The translations under genes were made by a program, and so were the position numbers. The notes beneath the pieces were generated by a model that saw nothing but the letters and a program-made list of their open reading frames with translations, ran no database searches and was not told the DNA's origin. Below, piece after piece: positions 1 through 5,757 of a DNA stretch of 14,512 bases. The stretch is from Oscillospiraceae bacterium (GTDB lineage: Bacteria > Bacillota_A > Clostridia > Oscillospirales > CAG-272), in the NCBI GenBank assembly GCA_015064425.1, contig SVSF01000042.1:1-14512 (forward strand), given 5' to 3'. Positions within the stretch are counted from its first letter, which is position 1. Every line of letters begins with the position of its first letter.

Positions 1-330
1 GAAGAAAAGGCTAAAGAAAAGGGTTACGAGACTGTTTGCGGAATATTTACTTCCGTAGGTAACGGAAAGTCTCTCGTTGTAAACGAGACACGCGGATTTG
101 TTAAGGTAGTTGCAGATAAAAAGACTCACGAAATACTCGGTCTCAGACTTTTCTGCGCTCATGCTACCGATATGATAGGTGAGGGTATTGCTGCTATTAA
201 GCTTGAAAGTACACTTGAAGAGCTTGGCGATGCTATCCATCCTCATCCCACGGTAAATGAAATGATAATGGAAGCAGTTCACGATGCTCTCGGTCATTGC
301 GCACACAAGGTCTACAAGAAAAAGAAATAA
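1..330 (+). CDS. Dihydrolipoamide dehydrogenase-like FAD/NAD disulfide oxidoreductase, C-terminal part (5' truncated)
   Basis: The reading frame is open from the first base and encodes the last 109 residues of a pyridine nucleotide-disulfide oxidoreductase. This is the dimerisation domain. It contains the block GLRLFCAHATDMIGEG and the signature HPHPTVNE (visible residues 80-87), whose His82 and Glu87 are spaced like the catalytic His-Glu pair of lipoamide dehydrogenases. The protein ends in a basic KKKK tail. Family role: reoxidation of dihydrolipoyl groups of 2-oxoacid dehydrogenase or glycine-cleavage complexes with NAD+, in the cytosol. The FAD and CxxxxC part lies outside the window, so a related flavoprotein with another substrate cannot be excluded. 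The next gene starts 24 bp downstream with its own ribosome site and no terminator between them, so the two are probably co-transcribed. Confidence 0.88.
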   Translation, partial: EEKAKEKGYETVCGIFTSVGNGKSLVVNETRGFVKVVADKKTHEILGLRLFCAHATDMIGEGIAAIKLESTLEELGDAIHPHPTVNEMIMEAVHDALGHCAHKVYKKKK

Positions 331-354
331 TTAATATCAAAGGAGATATATATT

Positions 355-765
355 ATGAATAACGCAAAGGTTATTGACACATGGAGAGTTAAGCCCCTCG
401 TTGCAAGCGAATACTATGATTCAAGAATGATACTTGACTCTGTTGTAGCAGGCGCTCCTACGGTTAACATCAATGAAGGCACACTTCACGGCGGCGGAAT
501 CTGCGGCGGTGGATCTCACGAAAAGGATGAGATCTACTATGTAACAAAGGGTCACGCTCACCTTCACCTCAATGATGATATCGTTGAAGTACAGCCCGGA
601 TCCCTTATTTTCATCCCTGCAGGTACCGATCATAAGATCGTAAATGCATCTCAGACAGAAGACTTCAAACTTCTCACTATTTGGCTTAAGGCAGAAGACA
701 ATGATATGTATAACGTTCGTCTCGAGCAGTGGGGCAAGTCTTTCAAGTATGACGACGAAGACTGA
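355..765 (+). CDS. Small single-domain cupin protein (first of a tandem pair)
   Basis: This 136-aa protein has one cupin beta-barrel. Cupin motif 1 is degenerate: GGGSHEKDEIYYVTKG gives His55, Glu59 and Gly66, but the usual first His of HxH is replaced. Motif 2, GSLIFIPAGTDHKIVN (residues 82-97), is canonical with Pro88, Gly90, His93 and Asn97. His55, Glu59 and His93 could hold a metal; His45 is a further candidate. There is no signal peptide or membrane segment, so it should be cytosolic. The start is fixed by AAGGAGAT at 340-347. Codon use is rich in C-ending codons, which suggests high expression. It lies directly behind the flavoprotein gene and resembles the next cupin along its whole length. 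Substrate and reaction are unknown; cupins include isomerases, dioxygenases and binding proteins. Confidence 0.85.
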   Translation: MNNAKVIDTWRVKPLVASEYYDSRMILDSVVAGAPTVNINEGTLHGGGICGGGSHEKDEIYYVTKGHAHLHLNDDIVEVQPGSLIFIPAGTDHKIVNASQTEDFKLLTIWLKAEDNDMYNVRLEQWGKSFKYDDED

Positions 766-804
766 TAAGCTTTATCGAAATACATAATATTAGTTCGTTT
801 TTTT

Positions 805-816
805 GGTCATATGACC
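805..816. promoter_or_regulatory. Perfect 12-bp palindrome between the two cupin genes (candidate operator)
   Basis: GGTCATATGACC is fully self-complementary and sits in the 87-bp gap between the cupins, 36 bp before the second start codon. It follows a T run and precedes an AT-rich stretch with -10-like hexamers (TATAAG at 823-828) but no convincing -35. The half-site GGTC/GACC recalls operators of FadR-type GntR regulators, which is inference only. It is not an intrinsic terminator, because neither strand has a T run after the palindrome. Confidence 0.4.
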
Positions 817-852
817 GCATAATATAAGTAAAATAATTAGGAGGATCCTATA

Positions 853-1308
853 ATGGCAAAGTTACCTTTCAAAGTTTATAATCCCGAAGAGATCAAGAAC
901 TTCGGATCCGGTGCATACGAATCCAGACTTCTTCTTGACAGCTTTATGGCTGGCGAGCCCTGCATCAACGTTAACCACGGTACTGTAGCTCCCGGCGCAC
1001 ACACCGGTATCTACAAGGAAGACGGCGTTACTCTTTGGGGCGCAGCTCACGATAAGGCTGAGATCTACATCGGTATGTCCGGTTCCGCAACTGTTTACCT
1101 CGAGGACGAAAACGGTCGCGAAGGCGTTCAGATGAAGAACGGCACACTTATTTACATTCCCGCAGGTACACATCACTGCATCGAGAACAACTCTAAGACA
1201 GAAAAGTTTTGCCTCCTCACACTCTGGCCTAACGAGCATGACAATGACTGCTGGGAAGAGCGTCTTGCAGCTTGGGGTAAGACCTACAAGAGAGCTGACG
1301 AGGAATAA
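853..1308 (+). CDS. Small single-domain cupin protein (second of a tandem pair)
   Basis: This 151-aa protein is a paralogue of the preceding cupin. Shared blocks include a YxSRxxLDSxxAGxPxxNxNxGT stretch near the N terminus (residues 22-44 here), the cupin core and a WGK ending. Cupin motif 1 reads HDKAEIYIGMSG (His66, Glu70) and motif 2 reads GTLIYIPAGTHHCIEN (Pro103, Gly105, His107/His108). It has about 15 extra residues before motif 1 (around 52-64), so the substrate pocket probably differs from that of its neighbour. AATTAGGAGGAT just upstream is a near-ideal ribosome site. Codon use is strongly biased to C-ending codons, pointing to high expression. The gene is closed by the terminator at 1323-1350. 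Function is unknown; the pair may form a heteromer or act on related substrates. Confidence 0.86.
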   Translation: MAKLPFKVYNPEEIKNFGSGAYESRLLLDSFMAGEPCINVNHGTVAPGAHTGIYKEDGVTLWGAAHDKAEIYIGMSGSATVYLEDENGREGVQMKNGTLIYIPAGTHHCIENNSKTEKFCLLTLWPNEHDNDCWEERLAAWGKTYKRADEE

Positions 1309-1322
1309 TATTTCTTTGTTAA

Positions 1323-1350
1323 AAAGAAGAGCTTCGGCTCTTCTTTTTTT
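1323..1350 (+). terminator. Intrinsic terminator after the cupin pair
   Basis: A 10-bp stem, AAAGAAGAGC pairing with GCTCTTCTTT, closes on a UUCG tetraloop and runs into further T residues. It starts 15 bp after the cupin stop codon and ends the flavoprotein-cupin-cupin unit. Confidence 0.93.
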
Positions 1351-1427
1351 GTCTTTAAATAGTGAGCTGAATTTGAAATTAACAGTTCCGAAACGGTATT
1401 CTTTGGCATCTGGCAGTATATTATAAA

Positions 1428-1446
1428 CGCAATTATTAATATTGCG
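1428..1446. repeat. Inverted repeat upstream of the dus promoter
   Basis: The arms CGCAAT and ATTGCG are perfect over 6 bp and flank a 7-bp AT spacer (TATTAAT). The centre is about 19 bp upstream of the -35 hexamer at 1456. This is a plausible regulator site, but nothing identifies the regulator. Short AT-rich inverted repeats also arise by chance. Confidence 0.35.
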
Positions 1447-1455
1447 GTCTTAAGA

Positions 1456-1484
1456 TTGACAAAGCATATTCTTCGTGATAAAAT
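1456..1484 (+). promoter_or_regulatory. Sigma-A-type promoter for the dus-sigma-anti-sigma operon
   Basis: A perfect -35 TTGACA (1456-1461), a 17-bp spacer and a -10 TAAAAT (1479-1484, 5 of 6) lie 33 bp before the dus start codon. A second -10-like TATAAT at 1488-1493 is badly spaced. The match is to the housekeeping consensus, not to an ECF-type promoter. Confidence 0.75.
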
Positions 1485-1517
1485 CGATATAATAAATACT
1501 TTTTACGGTAGTGAATT

Positions 1518-2489
1518 ATGGTAAAGATTGGCAGCATTGAACTTAAATACGGGCTCGGACTTGCGCCTATGGCGGGAGTGACTGATCATGCATACCGTGA
1601 CATATGTAAGGAGCATGGGGCAGAGTATATGGTATCCGAGATGGTGTCTGCCAAGGCGATACATTTCCATGATAAAAAAACAAGGGTCCTTGCACGAATA
1701 ACGGATAAAGAGAGACCTATGGCGATACAGCTGTTTGGGTCTGAACCCGATATTATAGCAGAAGCAGTAAAGCATTTGCTTGATTCTGAGTGTGCTCCTG
1801 AGATAATCGATATAAACATGGGCTGTCCTGTAAGAAAAATAGTGTCAAACGGTGAGGGATCAGCATTAATGAAAGATCCCGGGCTCGTTTTTGATCTTAC
1901 AAATGCTGCGGTCAAGGCTTCGACTGTTCCGATTACGGTAAAGATACGCAGAGGCTTCGATATGCAGAACCTTAATGCCAAGGAAGTTGCACTTGCTGCA
2001 GAAGCGGCGGGAGCTGCTGCTATCTGTGTCCACGGAAGAACCAGAGAGCAAATGTATGCCCCTCCCGTAGACCTTGATTCAATAGCGGAGGTAAAGACTT
2101 CCGTCAAGGTGCCTGTGTTCGGAAACGGAGATATATATACTGCGGCGGATGCACTGAAAATGTTAGAACATACCTCCTGCGATGGGCTCATGCTTGCAAG
2201 AGGTACAATGGGAAATCCCTGGCTTTTCTCCGAAATAAAAGCAGCTATCGAAGGCATCGATTTTGTTCCTCCGACTTCGAAGGAAAAGATTGATACCGCA
2301 GAAAGACATATTAAGCTTTTAATAGAGGATAAGGGCCCAGTTATCGGTGTTATGGAAGCAAGAAAACATTTTTGCCATTATATAAAGGGCTTTGAAGGGG
2401 CGGCAGCGGTAAGAAACCGAATAAATCAGGCTGAAACTCCGGAAGCTTTTTTTGAGATAGTGTCCGAATTTCTATGCAAGAATAATTGA
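1518..2489 (+). CDS. dusB: tRNA-dihydrouridine synthase (DusB-like)
   Basis: The 323-aa protein is a flavin (FMN) TIM-barrel enzyme that reduces uridine to dihydrouridine in the D-loop of tRNA with NADPH. Visible signatures are APMAGVTD (residues 16-23) for FMN binding, DINMGCPVRKIVSNGEGSAL (98-117) with the catalytic Cys103, VKIRRG (141-146), HGRTR (172-176), GNGDI (202-206) and ARGTMGNPW (227-235). The C-terminal helical tRNA-binding region follows to residue 323. Length and motifs match full-length DusB-family members. The ribosome site is weak (GGTAG about 8 bp upstream), in contrast to most genes here. Only 12 bp separate its stop from the sigma gene, so the two are very likely one transcript. 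Assignment to DusB rather than another Dus subclass is by motif resemblance. Confidence 0.93.
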   Translation: MVKIGSIELKYGLGLAPMAGVTDHAYRDICKEHGAEYMVSEMVSAKAIHFHDKKTRVLARITDKERPMAIQLFGSEPDIIAEAVKHLLDSECAPEIIDINMGCPVRKIVSNGEGSALMKDPGLVFDLTNAAVKASTVPITVKIRRGFDMQNLNAKEVALAAEAAGAAAICVHGRTREQMYAPPVDLDSIAEVKTSVKVPVFGNGDIYTAADALKMLEHTSCDGLMLARGTMGNPWLFSEIKAAIEGIDFVPPTSKEKIDTAERHIKLLIEDKGPVIGVMEARKHFCHYIKGFEGAAAVRNRINQAETPEAFFEIVSEFLCKNN

Positions 2490-2501
2490 TCGGAGATAAA
2501 G

Positions 2502-3113
2502 ATGATATTAAACGATGATCTTGTTTTGATCAAAAAGGCATCAAACGGCGATTCTGATGCCTTTGGTCAACTTATAATTAAATATCAGAATCTCGTTTAT
2601 AATGTGTGTTATCAGTTTCTTCGGAACAGTGATGATGCGTATGATGTTTCTCAAGATGTATTTCTAAAGGCATACAGGTCGATTAGGACTTTCAGAGGCG
2701 AATGCTCTTTTTCGACATGGTTATACAGAATAACTCAAAATGCGGTTAAAGATCATATTTCGAGGGAAACGAGACATAGAACGGTACAGATGTCATCCCT
2801 TACTATAGATGATGACAAAGAAACGGAAATAGATTTACCCGATTCGGACGAGAACGGTATGCCTGACGTATTTGCAGAAAGAAAGGATACTATAAAAGCG
2901 GTAAGAGATGCTATTTCCGCTTTGCCGGAAATGTATAAAGAAGTTATTGTATTAAGAGATATAGAAGAACGCTCGTATGAGGAAATTGCGGAGATGTTGG
3001 GTATAGAACTCGGAACGGTAAAGTCTCGAATATACCGAGCAAGAATTTCTTTAAAAGAATTTTTGGAAAAAGGGAACTTTTTCAACAACATATCGTCTAA
3101 CAGTATGAAATGA
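2502..3113 (+). CDS. ECF-type RNA polymerase sigma factor (RpoE/SigW-like)
   Basis: This 203-aa protein has the two-domain layout of ECF sigma factors. Region 2 (about residues 20-88) carries DAFGQLIIKYQNLVYNVC and the DVSQDVFLKAYRS and FSTWLYRITQN blocks that bind core polymerase and the -10. A charged linker (89-130) is followed by region 4 (about 136-188) with the helix-turn-helix SYEEIAEMLGIELGTVKSRI, which reads the -35. The start is supported by CGGAGAT at 2491-2497. The next gene encodes a matching membrane anti-sigma whose ribosome site overlaps this stop codon. It therefore probably controls an envelope-stress-type regulon, inactive until the anti-sigma is removed. No ECF-type promoter was recognised upstream, so autoregulation is not evident. 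Which genes it controls cannot be read here. Confidence 0.93.
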   Translation: MILNDDLVLIKKASNGDSDAFGQLIIKYQNLVYNVCYQFLRNSDDAYDVSQDVFLKAYRSIRTFRGECSFSTWLYRITQNAVKDHISRETRHRTVQMSSLTIDDDKETEIDLPDSDENGMPDVFAERKDTIKAVRDAISALPEMYKEVIVLRDIEERSYEEIAEMLGIELGTVKSRIYRARISLKEFLEKGNFFNNISSNSMK

Positions 3114-3124
3114 GGTGAGCCAAG

Positions 3125-3937
3125 ATGTCAAAGATGAATTGTGAACAGTACAAAAATATCGTATTTGATCATGCGGAAGGCAGTCTTGAAAACGATTTAA
3201 AAATTGATGCCGATGAGCATATCATCTCTTGTGCTTCATGCCGAAAAGAGTATGAAGACGTTAGACATATGTTTGAGGCTATCAAAAAAACAGAACTCAT
3301 TCCAGACAATAGGCTTTATGACTCTGTTATGAGAGAAGTGAAAAAGAAGACCTTCAACTCCAGAAGATTTGTCAGATATGCATCTATTGCTGCAAGTCTT
3401 ATTGTTGTTATCGGTGTGGCATTCAGCGTTAGATACCTTGATCTTATGGATAATGAAAAATTTGACGTTATTGATGAAGCCGAAAATGCCGAAACAGATT
3501 CTACGCCGGAAAATAACAGCGAGGCGGAGGTTGAAACCGAAAAAATACTTGGTGAAGAAGTCTTGGAAACAGAAAAGGACCACTCTGATCTTGTTACAAA
3601 CGGGGGTCTTACGGATACAGTCACCGATGTTGAGGCTGAGGGCGGGCTTAAAGAAGATGACGTATCCATCACTTATTATGATTATGTTGTGTCGGAAAAA
3701 GAGGACGAGTCCTCTGCGGTCAGCGAGACTTGTAATGAGACTGCGGCTAATATCGGAAGTTATATTTATGCAGGGGAGCTTGCAGTATACTATGTAGATA
3801 TTGAGTATGACACGATTGACGTATTCCACATTATCGAGAGCGATGCATGGGAAATAGCTTTTTATATGGCAGATCGGCCCGAAGATAAATGTATCGTAAA
3901 ACTTGACAATCAGTTTAAGCTTATTTCAGTTGAATAA
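3125..3937 (+). CDS. Membrane anti-sigma factor with cytoplasmic zinc-finger domain
   Basis: The 270-aa protein starts with a zinc-binding anti-sigma (ZAS) domain: Cys6, then His32-x3-Cys36-x2-Cys39 (HIISCASC). This domain would hold the neighbouring sigma factor at the membrane. One transmembrane helix follows at about residues 85-103, with Arg/Lys on its N-terminal side, placing residues 108-270 outside. The outer part has an acidic, Ser/Thr-rich stretch (about 110-180) and then a compact Tyr-rich C-terminal domain with two Cys (203 and 256) that could form a disulfide. I do not recognise this sensor domain. The Shine-Dalgarno GAGGTGAG (3112-3119) overlaps the sigma stop codon, suggesting translational coupling and balanced synthesis. 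Release would presumably be by proteolysis, as in the RsiW family; this is inference. Confidence 0.88.
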   Translation: MSKMNCEQYKNIVFDHAEGSLENDLKIDADEHIISCASCRKEYEDVRHMFEAIKKTELIPDNRLYDSVMREVKKKTFNSRRFVRYASIAASLIVVIGVAFSVRYLDLMDNEKFDVIDEAENAETDSTPENNSEAEVETEKILGEEVLETEKDHSDLVTNGGLTDTVTDVEAEGGLKEDDVSITYYDYVVSEKEDESSAVSETCNETAANIGSYIYAGELAVYYVDIEYDTIDVFHIIESDAWEIAFYMADRPEDKCIVKLDNQFKLISVE

Positions 3938-3946
3938 TTATACTTT

Positions 3947-3988
3947 TGCAAACGGCATAGACAAAACAGTGCCGTTTGCATTTGTTTT
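3947..3988 (+). terminator. Intrinsic terminator after the anti-sigma gene
   Basis: An 11-bp perfect stem, TGCAAACGGCA (3947-3957) with TGCCGTTTGCA (3970-3980), has a 12-nt loop and a T-rich tail (TTTGTTTT). It begins 9 bp after the stop codon. Confidence 0.88.
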
Positions 3989-3998
3989 GCGCAACGAC

Positions 3999-4029
3999 TT
4001 GATTTTTTAAAAATTTATGATATTATAAT
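3999..4029 (+). promoter_or_regulatory. Candidate sigma-A promoter for the ACT-PFL pair
   Basis: A -35-like TTGATT (3999-4004) is followed at 16 bp by TATTAT (4021-4026), or at 19 bp by the perfect TATAAT (4024-4029). The start codon is 32 bp further on. It sits immediately after the preceding terminator, as expected for a new unit. Which -10 is used is uncertain. Confidence 0.6.
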
Positions 4030-4061
4030 ATAGGTAATAATATTTATTCACGGAGGATAAA

Positions 4062-4331
4062 ATGAGAGCTATTGTGACGGTAGTCGGTAAGGATAGGGTA
4101 GGAATAATTGCAAATATTTGTACGTCGCTTGCAGAGTACAATATAAATATACTCGATATTTCGCAGACGGTAATGAGCGAATTTTTTACTATGTCAATGC
4201 TTGTTGATGCATCAAAGGCGAATGAAGCATTTGATGTTATTTGCGAAAATTTTTCCGAAAAGGGAAAAGAAATGGGAATGTCCATAAGAGTACAGCGTGA
4301 AGATATATTTAATGCGATGCACAGCATTTGA
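4062..4331 (+). CDS. ACT-domain protein, UPF0237 family
   Basis: This 89-aa protein is one complete ACT domain, a small ligand-binding fold often sensing amino acids. It opens with a beta strand and the GKDRVGI turn (residues 9-15) typical of GcvR-like and UPF0237 ACT domains. The NINILDISQTV segment follows, and the rest completes the second half of the fold. There is no enzyme domain. CGGAGGAT just upstream sets the start. It is followed after 27 bp by a UPF0210 protein, an arrangement conserved in many Firmicutes and in streptococci. A regulatory subunit role for the partner is plausible but unproven; no ligand can be inferred from the sequence. Confidence 0.9.
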   Translation: MRAIVTVVGKDRVGIIANICTSLAEYNINILDISQTVMSEFFTMSMLVDASKANEAFDVICENFSEKGKEMGMSIRVQREDIFNAMHSI

Positions 4332-4358
4332 TAAGCTTTAACGGAACGGAGTAAGTAA

Positions 4359-5717
4359 ATGTTAAACCAGAAAGCCATATTTCAGACGCTTGATATGATA
4401 GATCATCAAAATCTTGATATTCGTACTATAACTATGGGAATAAATCTCCTTGACTGTGCTGATACGGATATAAACAAGTGTGCTGATAAGATATACGATA
4501 AAATATGTAAAAAAGCCCGTGATCTTGTTTCTACGGGTAATTCCATCGAAAGGGAACTAGGAATTCCCATTGTTAACATAAGAATATCGGTTACTCCAAT
4601 CTCTCTTGTTGCTGCCAGCTGCAATGACAATAATTACGTTGTTCTTGCAAAAGCTATGGATAAGGCGGCAGACAGCTGCGGTGTAAATTTTATAGGTGGA
4701 TTTTCTGCTCTTGTACATAAGGGCTTTACCGAAAGTGATCTTAAATTAATTAATTCGATTCCCGAAGCGCTTGCAGTTACGGAAAAGGTATGCTCAAGCG
4801 TAAACGTTGCCACCACAAAGGCCGGCATAAATATGGATGCAGTTAAGCTCATGGGAGAGATAGTCAAGAAGTCTGCGGAGCTTACTGCCGACCGTGATGG
4901 ACTGGGGTGTGCAAAGCTTGTTGTGTTTGCTAATGCTGTTGAGGATAATCCTTTTATGGCAGGGGCATTTCACGGAGTCGGAGAACCTGAATGTCAGATA
5001 AATGTAGGTGTATCGGGCCCCGGTGTTGTTCACTGCGCACTCAAAGAAGCAAAAGGTCAGCCTTTGGATGCCGTTGCAGAATTGATAAAGAAGACAGCCT
5101 TTAAGATTACAAGAATGGGTCAGCTTGTGGCTCAGGAAGCATCTTCAAGACTTGGAGTGCCTTTCGGAATAGTTGACCTGTCCCTCGCTCCTACTCCTGC
5201 TATCGGAGACAGTGTTGCAAGAATATTAGAGGAGATAGGACTTGAGATATGCGGTACTCACGGAACGACAGCCGCTCTCGCAATGCTTAACGATGCAGTC
5301 AAGAAGGGCGGGCTTATGGCTTCTTCCAGCGTTGGCGGGCTTTCAGGTGCATTTATCCCCGTATCAGAGGATGAGGGCATGATAGCGGCAGCAAAGTGCG
5401 GAACACTTACCATTGATAAGCTTGAGGCAATGACTTGCGTATGTTCTGTGGGACTTGATATGATAGCCATTCCCGGAGATACTTCTGCCTCTACGATATC
5501 AGCAATAATTGCCGATGAAGCAGCTATAGGTATGATAAATGCTAAGACTACTGCGGTAAGAGTTATTCCGGCTCCCGGAAAGAACGTTGGGGATATGGTA
5601 GAATTTGGAGGACTTCTCGGTTCTGCACCTATAATTCCCGTTCATTCTGAATCTTCAGAGGTATTTATTTCCCGCGGAGGAAGGATCCCCGCACCGGTAC
5701 ATAGCTTTAAAAACTAA
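4359..5717 (+). CDS. UPF0210 / DUF711 family protein (PFL family)
   Basis: The 452-aa protein has the full family length. Recognisable blocks are [11 protein letters not shown] (residues 27-37), [13 protein letters not shown] (74-86), [14 protein letters not shown] (111-124), [15 protein letters not shown] (197-211) directly followed by an [11 protein letters not shown] block (214-224), and a Gly/Ser-rich C-terminal half. The family has a pyruvate-formate-lyase-like fold but I see no glycyl-radical signature, so lyase chemistry should not be assumed. It is cytosolic, with no signal or membrane segment. GGAACGGAG before the ATG serves as ribosome site. The gene is co-directional and closely spaced with the ACT-domain gene, its usual partner. 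The biochemical role remains unknown to me. The unit ends at the terminator at 5721. Confidence 0.92.
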   Translation: MLNQKAIFQTLDMIDHQNLDIRTITMGINLLDCADTDINKCADKIYDKICKKARDLVSTGNSIERELGIPIVNIRISVTPISLVAASCNDNNYVVLAKAMDKAADSCGVNFIGGFSALVHKGFTESDLKLINSIPEALAVTEKVCSSVNVATTKAGINMDAVKLMGEIVKKSAELTADRDGLGCAKLVVFANAVEDNPFMAGAFHGVGEPECQINVGVSGPGVVHCALKEAKGQPLDAVAELIKKTAFKITRMGQLVAQEASSRLGVPFGIVDLSLAPTPAIGDSVARILEEIGLEICGTHGTTAALAMLNDAVKKGGLMASSSVGGLSGAFIPVSEDEGMIAAAKCGTLTIDKLEAMTCVCSVGLDMIAIPGDTSASTISAIIADEAAIGMINAKTTAVRVIPAPGKNVGDMVEFGGLLGSAPIIPVHSESSEVFISRGGRIPAPVHSFKN

Positions 5718-5720
5718 AAT

Positions 5721-5757
5721 AAAAACCTTTGTCGGTTTATACCGACAAAGGTTTTTT
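5721..5757. terminator. Bidirectional terminator between convergent genes
   Basis: The stem AAAAACCTTTGTCGGT (5721-5736) pairs perfectly with 5741-5756 around a 4-nt loop. It has a T run on the plus strand, and the A run at its left arm gives a T run on the minus strand. It therefore serves both the UPF0210 gene and the convergent topoisomerase gene, whose stop codon it touches. Confidence 0.93.

Noticed and set aside
795..820. Palindrome plus T run as a terminator between the cupins
   Set aside because: The T run precedes the palindrome on the plus strand and becomes an A run after it on the minus strand, so it cannot terminate in either direction.
1388..1415. Possible ECF-type promoter (CCGAAAC at 1388-1394) that could allow sigma autoregulation
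   Set aside because: At 16-17 bp spacing the -10 side reads TGGC/GGCA, not the CGT core expected; the sigma-A promoter further down is far better.
1586..2257. Long minus-strand ORF (223 codons) opposite dus
   Set aside because: It lies wholly inside the dus gene, has low-complexity Ser/Ala/Ile composition typical of an antisense frame, and has no recognisable motif or ribosome site.
3236..3829. Minus-strand ORFs opposite the anti-sigma gene, including a Ser-rich one
   Set aside because: They mirror the acidic Glu/Asp codons of the real gene; the plus-strand frame has a zinc finger, a membrane helix and a coupled ribosome site.
4359..5717. Calling the UPF0210 protein a pyruvate formate-lyase
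   Set aside because: No glycyl-radical motif near the C terminus and no activating enzyme nearby; the similarity is to the fold only.
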